DNA of 8,734 bases, taken from positions 1-8,734 of the forward strand of contig CAKPPS010000039.1 of the NCBI GenBank assembly GCA_934177795.1. Direction: 5' to 3'. Position numbers and translations under genes: made by a program. This document shows, one piece after another, positions 1-6,511 of this stretch. Each line of letters opens with the position of its first letter. The first letter of the stretch is position 1. The notes under the pieces are model-generated. The model made no database searches and was not told where the DNA came from. It saw only the letters and a program-made list of their open reading frames with translations. Source of the DNA: an uncultured Clostridia bacterium (GTDB lineage: Bacteria; Bacillota; Clostridia; TANB77; CAG-508).

Positions 1-126
1 CCAAGATAAGATATCCCATACCGTAAGGTAGTAAGATTCCACGTAGACTATGTGGTTGATAGGTTGGAGGTGTAAGTGCAGTAATGTATTAAGCTGACCA
101 ATACTAATAAATCGAGGGCTTAACCA
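1..126 (+). rRNA. rrl: 23S ribosomal RNA, 3' end (partial)
   Basis: The sequence matches the conserved last part of bacterial 23S rRNA (domain VI), including the stretch with GGTTGATAGG, the AAGCTGACCAATACTAAT segment and the terminal GGGCTTAACC that pairs with the 5' end of the mature 23S. The gene starts outside the window. The exact 3' end is uncertain by a few bases because it depends on processing. It is followed by a 148-base spacer and then 5S rRNA, the usual rRNA operon order. Confidence 0.96.
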
Positions 127-215
127 CAATTTAAAGAAGAAAAAATCTTAAAACTTTTAAATTTCATCTATGTATTTTTGAGTGTGCTAAAAAATAAAAA
201 AATTTTAAAAAGTAC

Positions 216-244
216 TTGCAAAAATATTATTTATATAGTATAAT
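216..244 (+). promoter_or_regulatory. Internal sigma-A promoter for 5S rRNA and tRNA-Asn
   Basis: TTGCAA at 216-221 and a perfect TATAAT at 239-244 are separated by exactly 17 bases. An A-rich tract at about 187-212, just upstream of the -35 box, resembles an UP element. Transcription would start near 251, about 25 bases before the 5S rRNA. The spacing and location argue against chance, although AT-rich DNA produces many promoter-like matches. The inference is that 5S and tRNA-Asn can be made independently of the upstream 16S-23S promoter. Confidence 0.7.
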
Positions 245-274
245 GCAGAAGTACACAAAAAAAGTTAATAATTT

Positions 275-391
275 TCTGGTGATGATGACATTTAGGGAAA
301 TACCTGTTCCCATTCCGAACACAGAAGTCAAGCTTAAATGTGCCGAAAATACTTGTGGGTTACCCTGCTGGGAAGATAGGTTGTTGCCAGA
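275..391 (+). rRNA. rrf: 5S ribosomal RNA
   Basis: The 117-nt length fits bacterial 5S rRNA. The terminal helix is visible as TCTGG (275-279) pairing with CCAGA (387-391). The conserved core with ACCTGTTCCCATTCCGAACA lies at the usual place for helices II and III, and a late GGGAAGATAGG segment follows. It sits between 23S and tRNA-Asn. An open reading frame that crosses this gene is a by-product of the RNA gene and is not protein coding. Confidence 0.96.
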
Positions 392-402
392 TTTAAATAT
401 AT

Positions 403-478
403 TCCTCTTTAGCTCAGTTGGTAGAGCGCTCGGCTGTTAACCGATAGGTCGTTGGTTCGAGTCCAACAAGAGGAGCCA
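403..478 (+). tRNA. trnN: tRNA-Asn (anticodon GUU)
   Basis: This is a complete 76-nt tRNA with encoded CCA. The acceptor stem TCCTCTT (403-409) pairs with AAGAGGA (468-474), the discriminator base is G475, and CCA is at 476-478. The D-arm TAGCTCAGTTGGTAGAGC, the anticodon loop CTGTTAA (434-440, anticodon GTT at 436-438) and the T-arm with GGTTCGAGTCC are all present. It lies 11 bases after 5S rRNA and is presumably part of the same transcript. Its last six bases, GAGCCA, are the first bases of the long direct repeat described below. Confidence 0.98.
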
Positions 479-573
479 TAGTAAAAAGTTAATTTGATTT
501 ACTCAGATTAGCTTTTTATTTATAAAAATAAAAGTTAGTGCAAAAGAAAACACGAATGAGGTCAAAAAACTTG
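473..573 (+). repeat. Long direct repeat, copy 1 (at the tRNA-Asn 3' end)
   Basis: This 101-base segment reappears at 7190-7293. The shared part runs from the tRNA 3' end GAGCCA, through the operon terminator, to GGTCAAAAAACTTG. Differences are three bases just after GAGCCA, one base in the terminator loop, and a 3-base length difference in the A/T tract after the hairpin. The last 33 bases are identical. Sequence similarity ends abruptly after TTG at 573 and 7293. The pair flanks the IS and the restriction-modification genes. Confidence 0.95.
483..522 (+). terminator. Rho-independent terminator of the rRNA-tRNA operon
   Basis: A 15-bp stem forms between AAAAAGTTAATTTGA (483-497) and TCAGATTAGCTTTTT (503-517), counting G-U pairs, with loop TTTAC, and it continues into TTTTTATTT. 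It lies five bases after the tRNA CCA, where the operon should end. A second copy stands at 7200-7240. Confidence 0.88.
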
Positions 574-801
574 ACAAATACACTGAATTAAAGCAACTGA
601 AAGAGTAGAAAAATATAGATATACTTTATTGGGTTGGAATGATGAATAACTTTAAGAATCAAGCAGAAGAAATAGTTTTTAATGAATTAATATATGTGTA
701 GGAGATGAATCAAATGAAAAATATTATAGAAATGGATTTGCAAATGTAATTGAGTTGTTTTATTTATAAAATGGACGAATGAAAACGAAAAAACAATAAT
801 T

Positions 802-825
802 AAAGCATTGATATATCAATGTTTT
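802..825. other. AT-rich perfect palindrome, possible weak terminator
   Basis: AAAGCATTGA (802-811) pairs with TCAATGTTTT (816-825) around a TATA loop, with a single G-U pair. The inner 16 bases are a perfect palindrome. T-rich sequence follows on the + strand, so it could end transcripts, but the stem is weak and no gene ends here. A protein-binding palindrome is an equal possibility. Confidence 0.35.
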
Positions 826-893
826 CATTATTTACTTTTTAAAATAAAACTTGGAAAATGGTCAAAAGAGAACGAAAGAAGACGAAAATGCAG

Positions 894-902
894 GTAAAAA
901 AT
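894..902. repeat. IS target-site duplication, left copy
   Basis: GTAAAAAAT directly precedes the left inverted repeat and is repeated exactly at 2198-2206, directly after the right inverted repeat. ISAs1-family elements make duplications of about 8 to 10 bp, so 9 bp fits. One further G matches on each side if the right IS boundary is drawn one base shorter. Confidence 0.9.
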
Positions 903-939
903 CAGGGAAATTTAATCATATTACAAAAATATTACAAAA
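903..939 (+). repeat. Left terminal inverted repeat of the IS (IRL)
   Basis: It matches the reverse complement of 2161-2197 at 36 of 37 positions, with the only difference at the third base. Inside it the 11-base unit ATATTACAAAA occurs twice in tandem, which could give two binding sites for the transposase. Confidence 0.93.
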
Positions 940-978
940 ATTCCAAAATATATGATAAACTTATATAAGGTGATAAGA

Positions 979-2136
979 ATGAATATAAAAGAAAGTTTTG
1001 AAATATATTTTGATTTAGTAGAAGACCCAAGAAGTCAAGCACATATAACATACCAATTATCAGACATATTATTTTTATTAATAGTAGGAATGTTATGTAA
1101 TTGTACAGACTTAGAAATGATAATAGAATTTGCAGAAGAAAAAGAAGAATTTTTAAAACAATATACAGAATTAGAAAGTATATCATGTTTGAGTACGATA
1201 TCTAATATATTAAAAGTAATTAATCCAGAGCATTTAGAATTATGTTTATATGGCATTTTTAGTAATGTTTTTAAATCAAAAATGAAAATAGAAGAAAAAC
1301 AAATATGTATAGATGGAAAAACAATATGTAGTACAGCAACAATGAAAAAACATGAAAAACCAATGCATATTATAACAGCATTATTGGCAGATGAAAGTGT
1401 TTCTCTTGGACAAATAACAGTTGAAAGCAAAAGTAATGAAATACCAGCAGTAAGAGATTTAATAGAATTATTAAATGTAAAAGGCGCAGTATTAACAATG
1501 GATGCAATGCATTGTCAAAAGGAAACAGCAGAATTAATAATAGATAATGGTGGAGATTATGTTCTACAATTAAAGGGAAATCAAGGGAATTTTTACAAAG
1601 ATGTATATGCCATGTTTGATGACAAATATATGGATGAAACAGATAAGGAATATGAATATGAAATGTTTACAACTATTGAAAAAGCACATGGGAGAATAGA
1701 AAAAAGAACATGCTATGTTTTAAATGAAATAGAGTTTTTTACAGATTATTTAGCTGAATGGAAAGGATTAAAGAAAATATTTGCAGTAAAAAGAAAAATT
1801 GAGAAAGATGGAAAAACAACAACAGAAATCAGTTGCTATTTAAGCAGTAGAAATACCACAGCAGAGAAATTGTTATCATACACAAGAAAACACTGGCAAG
1901 TAGAAAGCTTTCACTGGTTATTGGATATGAATTATAGTGAAGATGATAGTAGAGTATCAAATGTAAATTCACAAAAATGTTTAAATGTAATAAGAAAATA
2001 TTGTATTTCAATTATAAAAAAATATATAGAAAATCATAATGTAAAGAGAAAAACGATAATAGCTAATATGAGAAAATGCCTATTAAATGAGGATTTTCTC
2101 ATTGAAGTATTAGCTTATTATTGCAGTTCATTATAG
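979..2136 (+). CDS. ISAs1-family DDE transposase
   Basis: This enzyme cuts and joins the ends of the surrounding IS. From the chosen start it has 385 residues, a normal length for the family. The N-terminal DDE_Tnp_1-associated domain is recognisable by FDLVEDPR and YQLSDILFLLIVGML near residues 11 to 38. The catalytic core follows: D112 in IDGKT, D175 in LTMDAMHCQ, the LQLKGNQ strand, and E309 in RKHWQVESFHWLLD. The start at 979 is preceded by AAGGTG with a six-base gap. An ATG at 952 in the same frame has no ribosome binding site. No frameshift or internal stop is seen, so the gene is probably active. Family assignment is firm, but the specific IS name cannot be given from sequence alone. 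Confidence 0.95.
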   Translation: MNIKESFEIYFDLVEDPRSQAHITYQLSDILFLLIVGMLCNCTDLEMIIEFAEEKEEFLKQYTELESISCLSTISNILKVINPEHLELCLYGIFSNVFKSKMKIEEKQICIDGKTICSTATMKKHEKPMHIITALLADESVSLGQITVESKSNEIPAVRDLIELLNVKGAVLTMDAMHCQKETAELIIDNGGDYVLQLKGNQGNFYKDVYAMFDDKYMDETDKEYEYEMFTTIEKAHGRIEKRTCYVLNEIEFFTDYLAEWKGLKKIFAVKRKIEKDGKTTTEISCYLSSRNTTAEKLLSYTRKHWQVESFHWLLDMNYSEDDSRVSNVNSQKCLNVIRKYCISIIKKYIENHNVKRKTIIANMRKCLLNEDFLIEVLAYYCSSL

Positions 2137-2160
2137 ATTCCAAACTACATCTTTACATAA

Positions 2161-2197
2161 TTTTGTAATATTTTTGTAATATGATTAAATTTCCTTG
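2161..2197 (-). repeat. Right terminal inverted repeat of the IS (IRR)
   Basis: Read on the minus strand it equals the left end except at base 3 (CAAGG instead of CAGGG). It starts 25 bases after the transposase stop codon, so the element carries almost no non-coding DNA beyond its ends. Confidence 0.93.
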
Positions 2198-2206
2198 GTA
2201 AAAAAT
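2198..2206. repeat. IS target-site duplication, right copy
   Basis: GTAAAAAAT is identical to 894-902. It lies only ten bases upstream of the -35 box of the endonuclease promoter, so the insertion just missed that promoter. Confidence 0.9.
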
Positions 2207-2215
2207 GTAAATTTA

Positions 2216-2244
2216 TTGTAAATTAGTATAGATTTTGATATAAT
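2216..2244 (+). promoter_or_regulatory. Promoter of the restriction endonuclease gene
   Basis: TTGTAA at 2216-2221 and TATAAT at 2239-2244 are 17 bases apart, and TG at 2236-2237 forms an extended -10 element. The predicted start near 2251 leaves a leader of about 33 bases before the ATG at 2284. This makes the upstream ATG at 2257 an unlikely start. No operator-like palindrome or controller-protein box is seen around it. Confidence 0.7.
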
Positions 2245-2283
2245 AACGAATGAAAAATGATAAATGCAAGGAGTGATTGCTTT

Positions 2284-4278
2284 ATGTTAGAAGATATTAA
2301 ATTTCAAAGTTATTGTTGGAGTTTAGGCACTACTAGCTTTAGAGTAAAAGACTTAAATTTTAAAATTGAAAGACAACTTCAAATATTAAAAGAATTATGG
2401 GATGAAAATCCAGAAATAAATTGGAATGGAAATGATGTTATTCAAGAAGAATATTATAATAAAATGATAGAAAAAGGATTTATTACAGGAGAAGCTAATA
2501 ATAAAGCTAAAGATGCTAGACAGAAAACATCTGGATTAGTACAAATAGGTGTAATTGATGATAATAGGCGTATATCTAAAATTGGACAAAAAATTGTTGA
2601 TATTGTAGAACAAGATGATTTCAAGGGAGATAATATATTCAACATAAATAAGGATAGTTATATATATTTAAAACAATTACTAAAACTTCAAGTTACTGAT
2701 AATGGAATTAATGTAAAACCATTTGCAGTATTGTTGTATTTTTTAGCTGAATTAAAATATTTATCAAAAGATGAATTTACTTATATTTTACCTTTAGCCA
2801 CTAATCAAGAATATACAGAATTAATGCTAGAAAATATAAAAATTCTTAGAGAAAGTAAAAAAACAATAGAAGAAATTATTCAAAGCAAAATGTGGAATAT
2901 GTTAAACTATAAATCTGCTATAAAATTCATAAAAGAAAATGGAATAAATAATATTGAAGAATTTTCTGTTATAGATATGGGAAGAAAAGGAACAAAGTAT
3001 ATAGAACCAATGTATAAATTTTTTAATGATTTATATGAAATATCACAAAGAGAATTTGATGAGCAAGCATTAGATACTATAATAGCATTTGTAAAAGAGC
3101 AAACAAAGAAAAATTCAAAGGTTGCTAAATATTGGAAAAAGTATCTTAAATATTCTCCAAGAATGCTAACAGAAGAATATTTAGAAGAAATTAGAGAAAT
3201 ACCTTTATTTAATTTTAAGGATAAGAAGGAATATACTATAGAATTTTTTAAAGTAATGCATACTGCAAAATGGAAAGCTACATTAGAAGATTATGCTGAT
3301 TTAAATAAAAGATATATTTCTTTATCTGACATTGTTATTTTTGATGATAATATAATAGAATTAGATATATTTCCGAAATACTTCTTTTTAAATATATCAA
3401 AAGAAATAGTAAATACACCAATTTTAAGTAAAGAAGAATATAATAATTTTATCTTAGAGGATATAGAATTTAATAAAATATATGGTTGCCTTGATATAAA
3501 TGTTGATGATGTAATAGTTCAGATTCAAGCTGATTATCCAGATAGAGTTGTAAGTAGAAATAGTATTAAAACATTTATTGAAGATGAAAAATTAAGAAGA
3601 TTTAATGAGTTAATTGATAGTAAATTCAGAGAAAATCAACTTATTGAGTTATTTAAAGATATTGAAAGAAATGACAGAAATGCAATTAATGAATATGCTG
3701 ATTGGAATTCTGATATACCAACAATTTTCGAGTATATTTTAGGTATAACATGGTATAGATTTAGTAATAGAAGCGGAAATATTTTAGAATATATGAAATT
3801 AAGTTTAGATGCAAATTTATTACCCAAAACTCATGCGGCAGGAGGTACTGCTGACATAGTGTATGAATATAGTAAAGCAAGCGAATATCCAGAGCATAAA
3901 GTTTTATTGGAAGCTACTCTAACAGAATCAACATCTCAACGAAAAAATGAGATGGAACCTGTATCAAGACATCTAATGAGAGAAATTCAGGAGAATGATA
4001 ATGACAGTACATATGCTGTTTTTGTAGCGAACATATTACAAGAAGAGGTATTAAGTGACTTTAGATCTAGGAAAAAATATCAATTTAGAGGAAAAGAATC
4101 TGTAAAAACTGGATTGAAAATAATTTCTCTTTCAATACAAGATATAATTAAGCTAATTAATGTGAAAGTACAATATTCTAAATTGTATGAAATATTCGAA
4201 GTTGCTTATAAAGATACTGAAATCAATGATTTAGAATGGTATGAAAAAATGATAAAAAATAAAGTTAATAATTTATAG
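2284..4278 (+). CDS. AlwI-family Type II restriction endonuclease
   Basis: This is predicted to cleave DNA at a short asymmetric site; AlwI, PleI, MlyI and the nickases Nt.BstNBI and Nt.BspD6I belong to this family. The protein has 664 residues. The N-terminal signature is SYCWSLGTTSFRVKDLN (residues 9-25), followed by a winged-helix-like recognition region and the family block KPFAVLLYFLAELKYLSKDEF (145-165). The C-terminal nuclease domain shows E483 (PTIFEYILG), D524 (GGTADIVYE), E543 (LLEATLT), E556 and H563 (EMEPVSRH). The E-13-E-7-H spacing is what I recall of the active site of the nicking relatives. ATG 2284 has AAGGAG upstream; the earlier in-frame ATG at 2257 has none. The methyltransferase follows downstream. 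The family call is strong, but the recognition site and whether it cuts one or both strands are unknown. Confidence 0.88.
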   Translation: MLEDIKFQSYCWSLGTTSFRVKDLNFKIERQLQILKELWDENPEINWNGNDVIQEEYYNKMIEKGFITGEANNKAKDARQKTSGLVQIGVIDDNRRISKIGQKIVDIVEQDDFKGDNIFNINKDSYIYLKQLLKLQVTDNGINVKPFAVLLYFLAELKYLSKDEFTYILPLATNQEYTELMLENIKILRESKKTIEEIIQSKMWNMLNYKSAIKFIKENGINNIEEFSVIDMGRKGTKYIEPMYKFFNDLYEISQREFDEQALDTIIAFVKEQTKKNSKVAKYWKKYLKYSPRMLTEEYLEEIREIPLFNFKDKKEYTIEFFKVMHTAKWKATLEDYADLNKRYISLSDIVIFDDNIIELDIFPKYFFLNISKEIVNTPILSKEEYNNFILEDIEFNKIYGCLDINVDDVIVQIQADYPDRVVSRNSIKTFIEDEKLRRFNELIDSKFRENQLIELFKDIERNDRNAINEYADWNSDIPTIFEYILGITWYRFSNRSGNILEYMKLSLDANLLPKTHAAGGTADIVYEYSKASEYPEHKVLLEATLTESTSQRKNEMEPVSRHLMREIQENDNDSTYAVFVANILQEEVLSDFRSRKKYQFRGKESVKTGLKIISLSIQDIIKLINVKVQYSKLYEIFEVAYKDTEINDLEWYEKMIKNKVNNL

Positions 4279-4304
4279 AAAAAGAGTTGAAAAACTCTTT
4301 TTTT
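4279..4304 (+). terminator. Rho-independent terminator after the endonuclease
   Basis: AAAGAGTT (4281-4288) pairs with AACTCTTT (4293-4300) around a GAAA tetraloop. The stem extends by A-T pairs from 4279, and a run of seven T ends it at 4304. It starts directly after the stop codon. It overlaps the -35 box of the next promoter. Confidence 0.85.
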
Positions 4305-4315
4305 ATTGCTATAAT
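4287..4315 (+). promoter_or_regulatory. Promoter of the methyltransferase operon, overlapping a terminator
   Basis: TTGAAA (4287-4292) and TATAAT (4310-4315) are 17 bases apart, with TG at 4307-4308 as an extended -10. The -35 box is the last stem base pairs plus the loop of the upstream terminator. The predicted start near 4322 gives a leader of about 34 bases. This separates methyltransferase expression from endonuclease transcription. Confidence 0.7.
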
Positions 4316-4355
4316 TTCAGTGTGCATTAGATGCCTTGAAAGGAAATGATATACA

Positions 4356-6317
4356 ATGAGAAAACTAGAGATAAACAATAGAAGATTTTTAGGTAGCAAA
4401 TATAAATTATTAAATTTTATAGAAGATACTGTCAATGAGAATTGCAAAGATGTCAAATCAGTAGTAGATGTATTTGCTGGAACAGGGGTTGTAGGCAGTT
4501 TGTTTTTAAAAAATGGTAAAGAAGTATATTTTAATGATTATTTGAAGTCAAATTGTTATAGTTATAAAGCTTTTTATGAACCTAAAAAGATTAATATAAA
4601 GAAAATTGAGAATATAATAAATAAATATAATCAAGCTGAAATAGATGAAGAAAATTATTTTTCAGAAAATTTTAGTGATACATATTTTAGTAGTAAAGAC
4701 TGTAAGAAAATTGGATTTATTAGAGAAGATATTGAAAATAGATTTAGACAGAAAGAAATAAATGAAAGAGAAAAAAGTGTATTGATTGCTAGTTTAATAT
4801 ATTCAATGGATAGAGTTGCAAATACAGTTGGACACTACGATGCATATCGAAAAATAAAAAATATAGAAGACAAATTCTTTATGTATATGCTTGATGTTAC
4901 TGAAAAAGGTGAAAAAAAATCACATATTAGTAATTTGGATGCTAACGAATTTATAAAGACTGTCAAAGCTGATTTAGTATATATTGATCCACCTTATAAT
5001 TCAAGACAATATTGTGATGCATATCATTTATTGGAAAATATTGCTGAATGGAATAAACCTAAGGTATATGGTATAGCTAAAAAAATGGATAGAACCAAAT
5101 TAAAGAGTAGATATTGTACTAATAGGGCAGTAGAAGCATTTGAAGAATTAATAAAGAATTGTAATTGTAGATATATTTTAGTATCTTATAATAATACTGG
5201 GGACAAGTCTAATAGTAGAAGCAATGCTAAAATATCAGATTTACAAATTAAAGAAATATTAGAGAAAAAAGGTAAAGTTAAAGTATTTGAAAAATCATAT
5301 AATAATTTTACAACGGGGAAGAGTGTATCAATTGACCATAAAGAGAGATTATTTTTATGCGAAACAACAAGGACTTGTGAAGAAAGTCAAATTCAACTAA
5401 AAGATAATAATAATTTTGCAAAATCACCTCTAAATTATACAGGTGGAAAATTTAAGTTATTACCTCAGTTTGATAATATATTCCCAAAAAAAATAGATAC
5501 ATTTGTTGATTTCTTTTGTGGAGGAGCAAATGTTGCAGTTAATAGCAATGCAAAAAAAATAATTGCAATAGACAAAGAAACTAACTTAATTAGAATATTA
5601 GAGCTATTCAAGAATTACGATTATATGGAGATTGTAAATAAATTAGATTCTATTATAGAAAAATATAATCTAAGTAATACATATAAAAATGGTTATGAGT
5701 TTTATGGAGAAGATAGTTCTTCTGGATTAGGAAAATATAATAAACAATACTATTTAAAATTAAGAAATGATTATAATCATATGAAGGATTCTGATGAAAG
5801 AGATTTTGTGTTTTTAACATTGGTAGTATATTCATTTAATCATCAAATTAGATTTAATAACAAAGGAGAATATAATATGCCAGTTGGTAAAAGAGATTTC
5901 AATAGTTCTATAAGAAAGAATTTATTAGAATTTTGCAGAAAGTTAGTAGTTAAGAATATATCGTTTGTAAATACAGATTATAAAAAGTTCGAACTTAATT
6001 CTTTAACTGGTAATGATTTTTGCTATTTTGATCCACCATATTATTTAGGAGATGCAAGTTATAATGAAAATGATGGTTGGAATGAAGGAAAAGAAAAAGA
6101 ACTTTTAGAATATTTAAATGAAGTAAATAAGCACGGAGTAAAATTTGCACTTTCAAATGTTACTGAACATAAAGGTCTAAAAAATGAAATATTAATTGAT
6201 TGGGCTATAGAGAATCAATATAACATACATAATTTAAACTATAACTACAGCAATTCAAATTATCATTTGAAAGATAAAAATCAGGTTACCAAAGAAGTAT
6301 TAATAACGAATTATTAA
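4356..6317 (+). CDS. Two-domain N6-adenine DNA methyltransferase (D12 class fusion)
   Basis: This transfers methyl groups from S-adenosylmethionine to adenine N6 and should protect host DNA from the neighbouring endonuclease. The 653-residue protein holds two complete D12-class modules. Module 1 (about 1-337) has NRRFLGSKYKLL (8-19), the cofactor loop FAGTGVVG (40-47) and DPPY (211-214). Module 2 (about 355-653) has PLNYTGGKFKLL (358-369), FFCGGANVAV (386-395) and DPPY (559-562). This order, with motif X first and then I and IV, is the Dam-like arrangement; M.FokI is a known fused example. Two modules suit an asymmetric site in which each strand needs its own enzyme. The start is supported by AAAGGA 11 bases upstream. 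No motif is missing, so both halves look active. Specificity is not readable from sequence. Confidence 0.93.
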   Translation: MRKLEINNRRFLGSKYKLLNFIEDTVNENCKDVKSVVDVFAGTGVVGSLFLKNGKEVYFNDYLKSNCYSYKAFYEPKKINIKKIENIINKYNQAEIDEENYFSENFSDTYFSSKDCKKIGFIREDIENRFRQKEINEREKSVLIASLIYSMDRVANTVGHYDAYRKIKNIEDKFFMYMLDVTEKGEKKSHISNLDANEFIKTVKADLVYIDPPYNSRQYCDAYHLLENIAEWNKPKVYGIAKKMDRTKLKSRYCTNRAVEAFEELIKNCNCRYILVSYNNTGDKSNSRSNAKISDLQIKEILEKKGKVKVFEKSYNNFTTGKSVSIDHKERLFLCETTRTCEESQIQLKDNNNFAKSPLNYTGGKFKLLPQFDNIFPKKIDTFVDFFCGGANVAVNSNAKKIIAIDKETNLIRILELFKNYDYMEIVNKLDSIIEKYNLSNTYKNGYEFYGEDSSSGLGKYNKQYYLKLRNDYNHMKDSDERDFVFLTLVVYSFNHQIRFNNKGEYNMPVGKRDFNSSIRKNLLEFCRKLVVKNISFVNTDYKKFELNSLTGNDFCYFDPPYYLGDASYNENDGWNEGKEKELLEYLNEVNKHGVKFALSNVTEHKGLKNEILIDWAIENQYNIHNLNYNYSNSNYHLKDKNQVTKEVLITNY

Positions 6318-6336
6318 AAGAAAGTAAGGAGATATA

Positions 6337-6486
6337 ATGAAAAATACTAAAATTGAAAAAGATAATCAGAAAAAAATGAAAGTTGTATAATTATCAGGGT
6401 ATAAGCCTTCTGATGAAAATAATGATAAACAAAAGAGTAATAGACAATTTATTAAAAGAGCTAATTTTAGTAGAATTATTAAATAA
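6337..6486 (+). pseudogene. Small ORF interrupted by an in-frame TAA
   Basis: A strong AAGGAG lies five bases before ATG 6337, and the frame reads 17 lysine-rich codons to TAA at 6388-6390. The same frame then stays open for 31 more codons (containing GYKPSDENNDK and RANFSRIIK) to TAA at 6484-6486. The full frame begins 19 bases after the methyltransferase stop, and its end lies 8 bases before the next gene's ribosome binding site. It therefore fills the gap as an intact 49-residue operon member would. I read it as a small basic protein gene broken by one nonsense change. A functional 17-residue peptide or a sequencing error is also possible. Nothing recognisable in it points to a function. 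Confidence 0.5.
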
Positions 6487-6511
6487 TGAATTGAAAAAGG
6501 AGATATGATAT

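Larger units (their letters stand above)
574..902. other. Gene-free stretch between the repeat and the IS
   Basis: No convincing gene is seen on either strand. Short coding-like pieces occur, such as a 19-codon ATG frame at 642-701 that ends at TAG, but none has a well-spaced ribosome binding site and frames are broken every 20 codons or so. This is what decayed coding sequence or filler left by an insertion event would look like, and its origin cannot be told from the sequence. The only clear structure is the palindrome at 802-825. Confidence 0.6.
903..2197 (+). mobile_element. Complete ISAs1-family insertion sequence, 1295 bp
   Basis: The element has 37-bp terminal inverted repeats, one intact transposase gene and a 9-bp target duplication, so it appears whole and relatively recent. 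The ends begin with CAGGG (left) and CAAGG (right, read inwards), in keeping with the family's CAGG-type ends. It lies between the long direct repeat and the endonuclease promoter, inside the accessory island. Rejoining the flanks at a single GTAAAAAAT gives the sequence before insertion. Confidence 0.93.

Noticed and set aside
216..440. Open frame of 74 codons over the 5S rRNA region
   Set aside because: It covers the 5S gene and runs into tRNA-Asn, starts inside the promoter and has no ribosome binding site; the RNA genes explain the sequence.
473..573. Site-specific attachment site of an integrase-borne island
   Set aside because: The repeat begins in the last six tRNA bases instead of covering its 3' half, and no integrase or excisionase gene is present between the copies, so a typical tRNA-integrated element is not supported.
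574..902. CRISPR array
   Set aside because: Similar short words such as ACGAATGA recur in the region, but there are no regularly spaced repeats of constant length.
952..978. Earlier in-frame ATG for the transposase
   Set aside because: No ribosome binding site precedes it, while ATG 979 has AAGGTG at six bases, and family similarity begins after 979.
1035..1430. 131-codon frame on the minus strand
   Set aside because: It is antisense to the well-recognised transposase and has no ribosome binding site or recognisable domain.
2257..2283. Earlier in-frame ATG for the endonuclease
   Set aside because: It would lie only about six bases after the predicted transcript start, and the AAGGAG sits downstream of it, serving ATG 2284.
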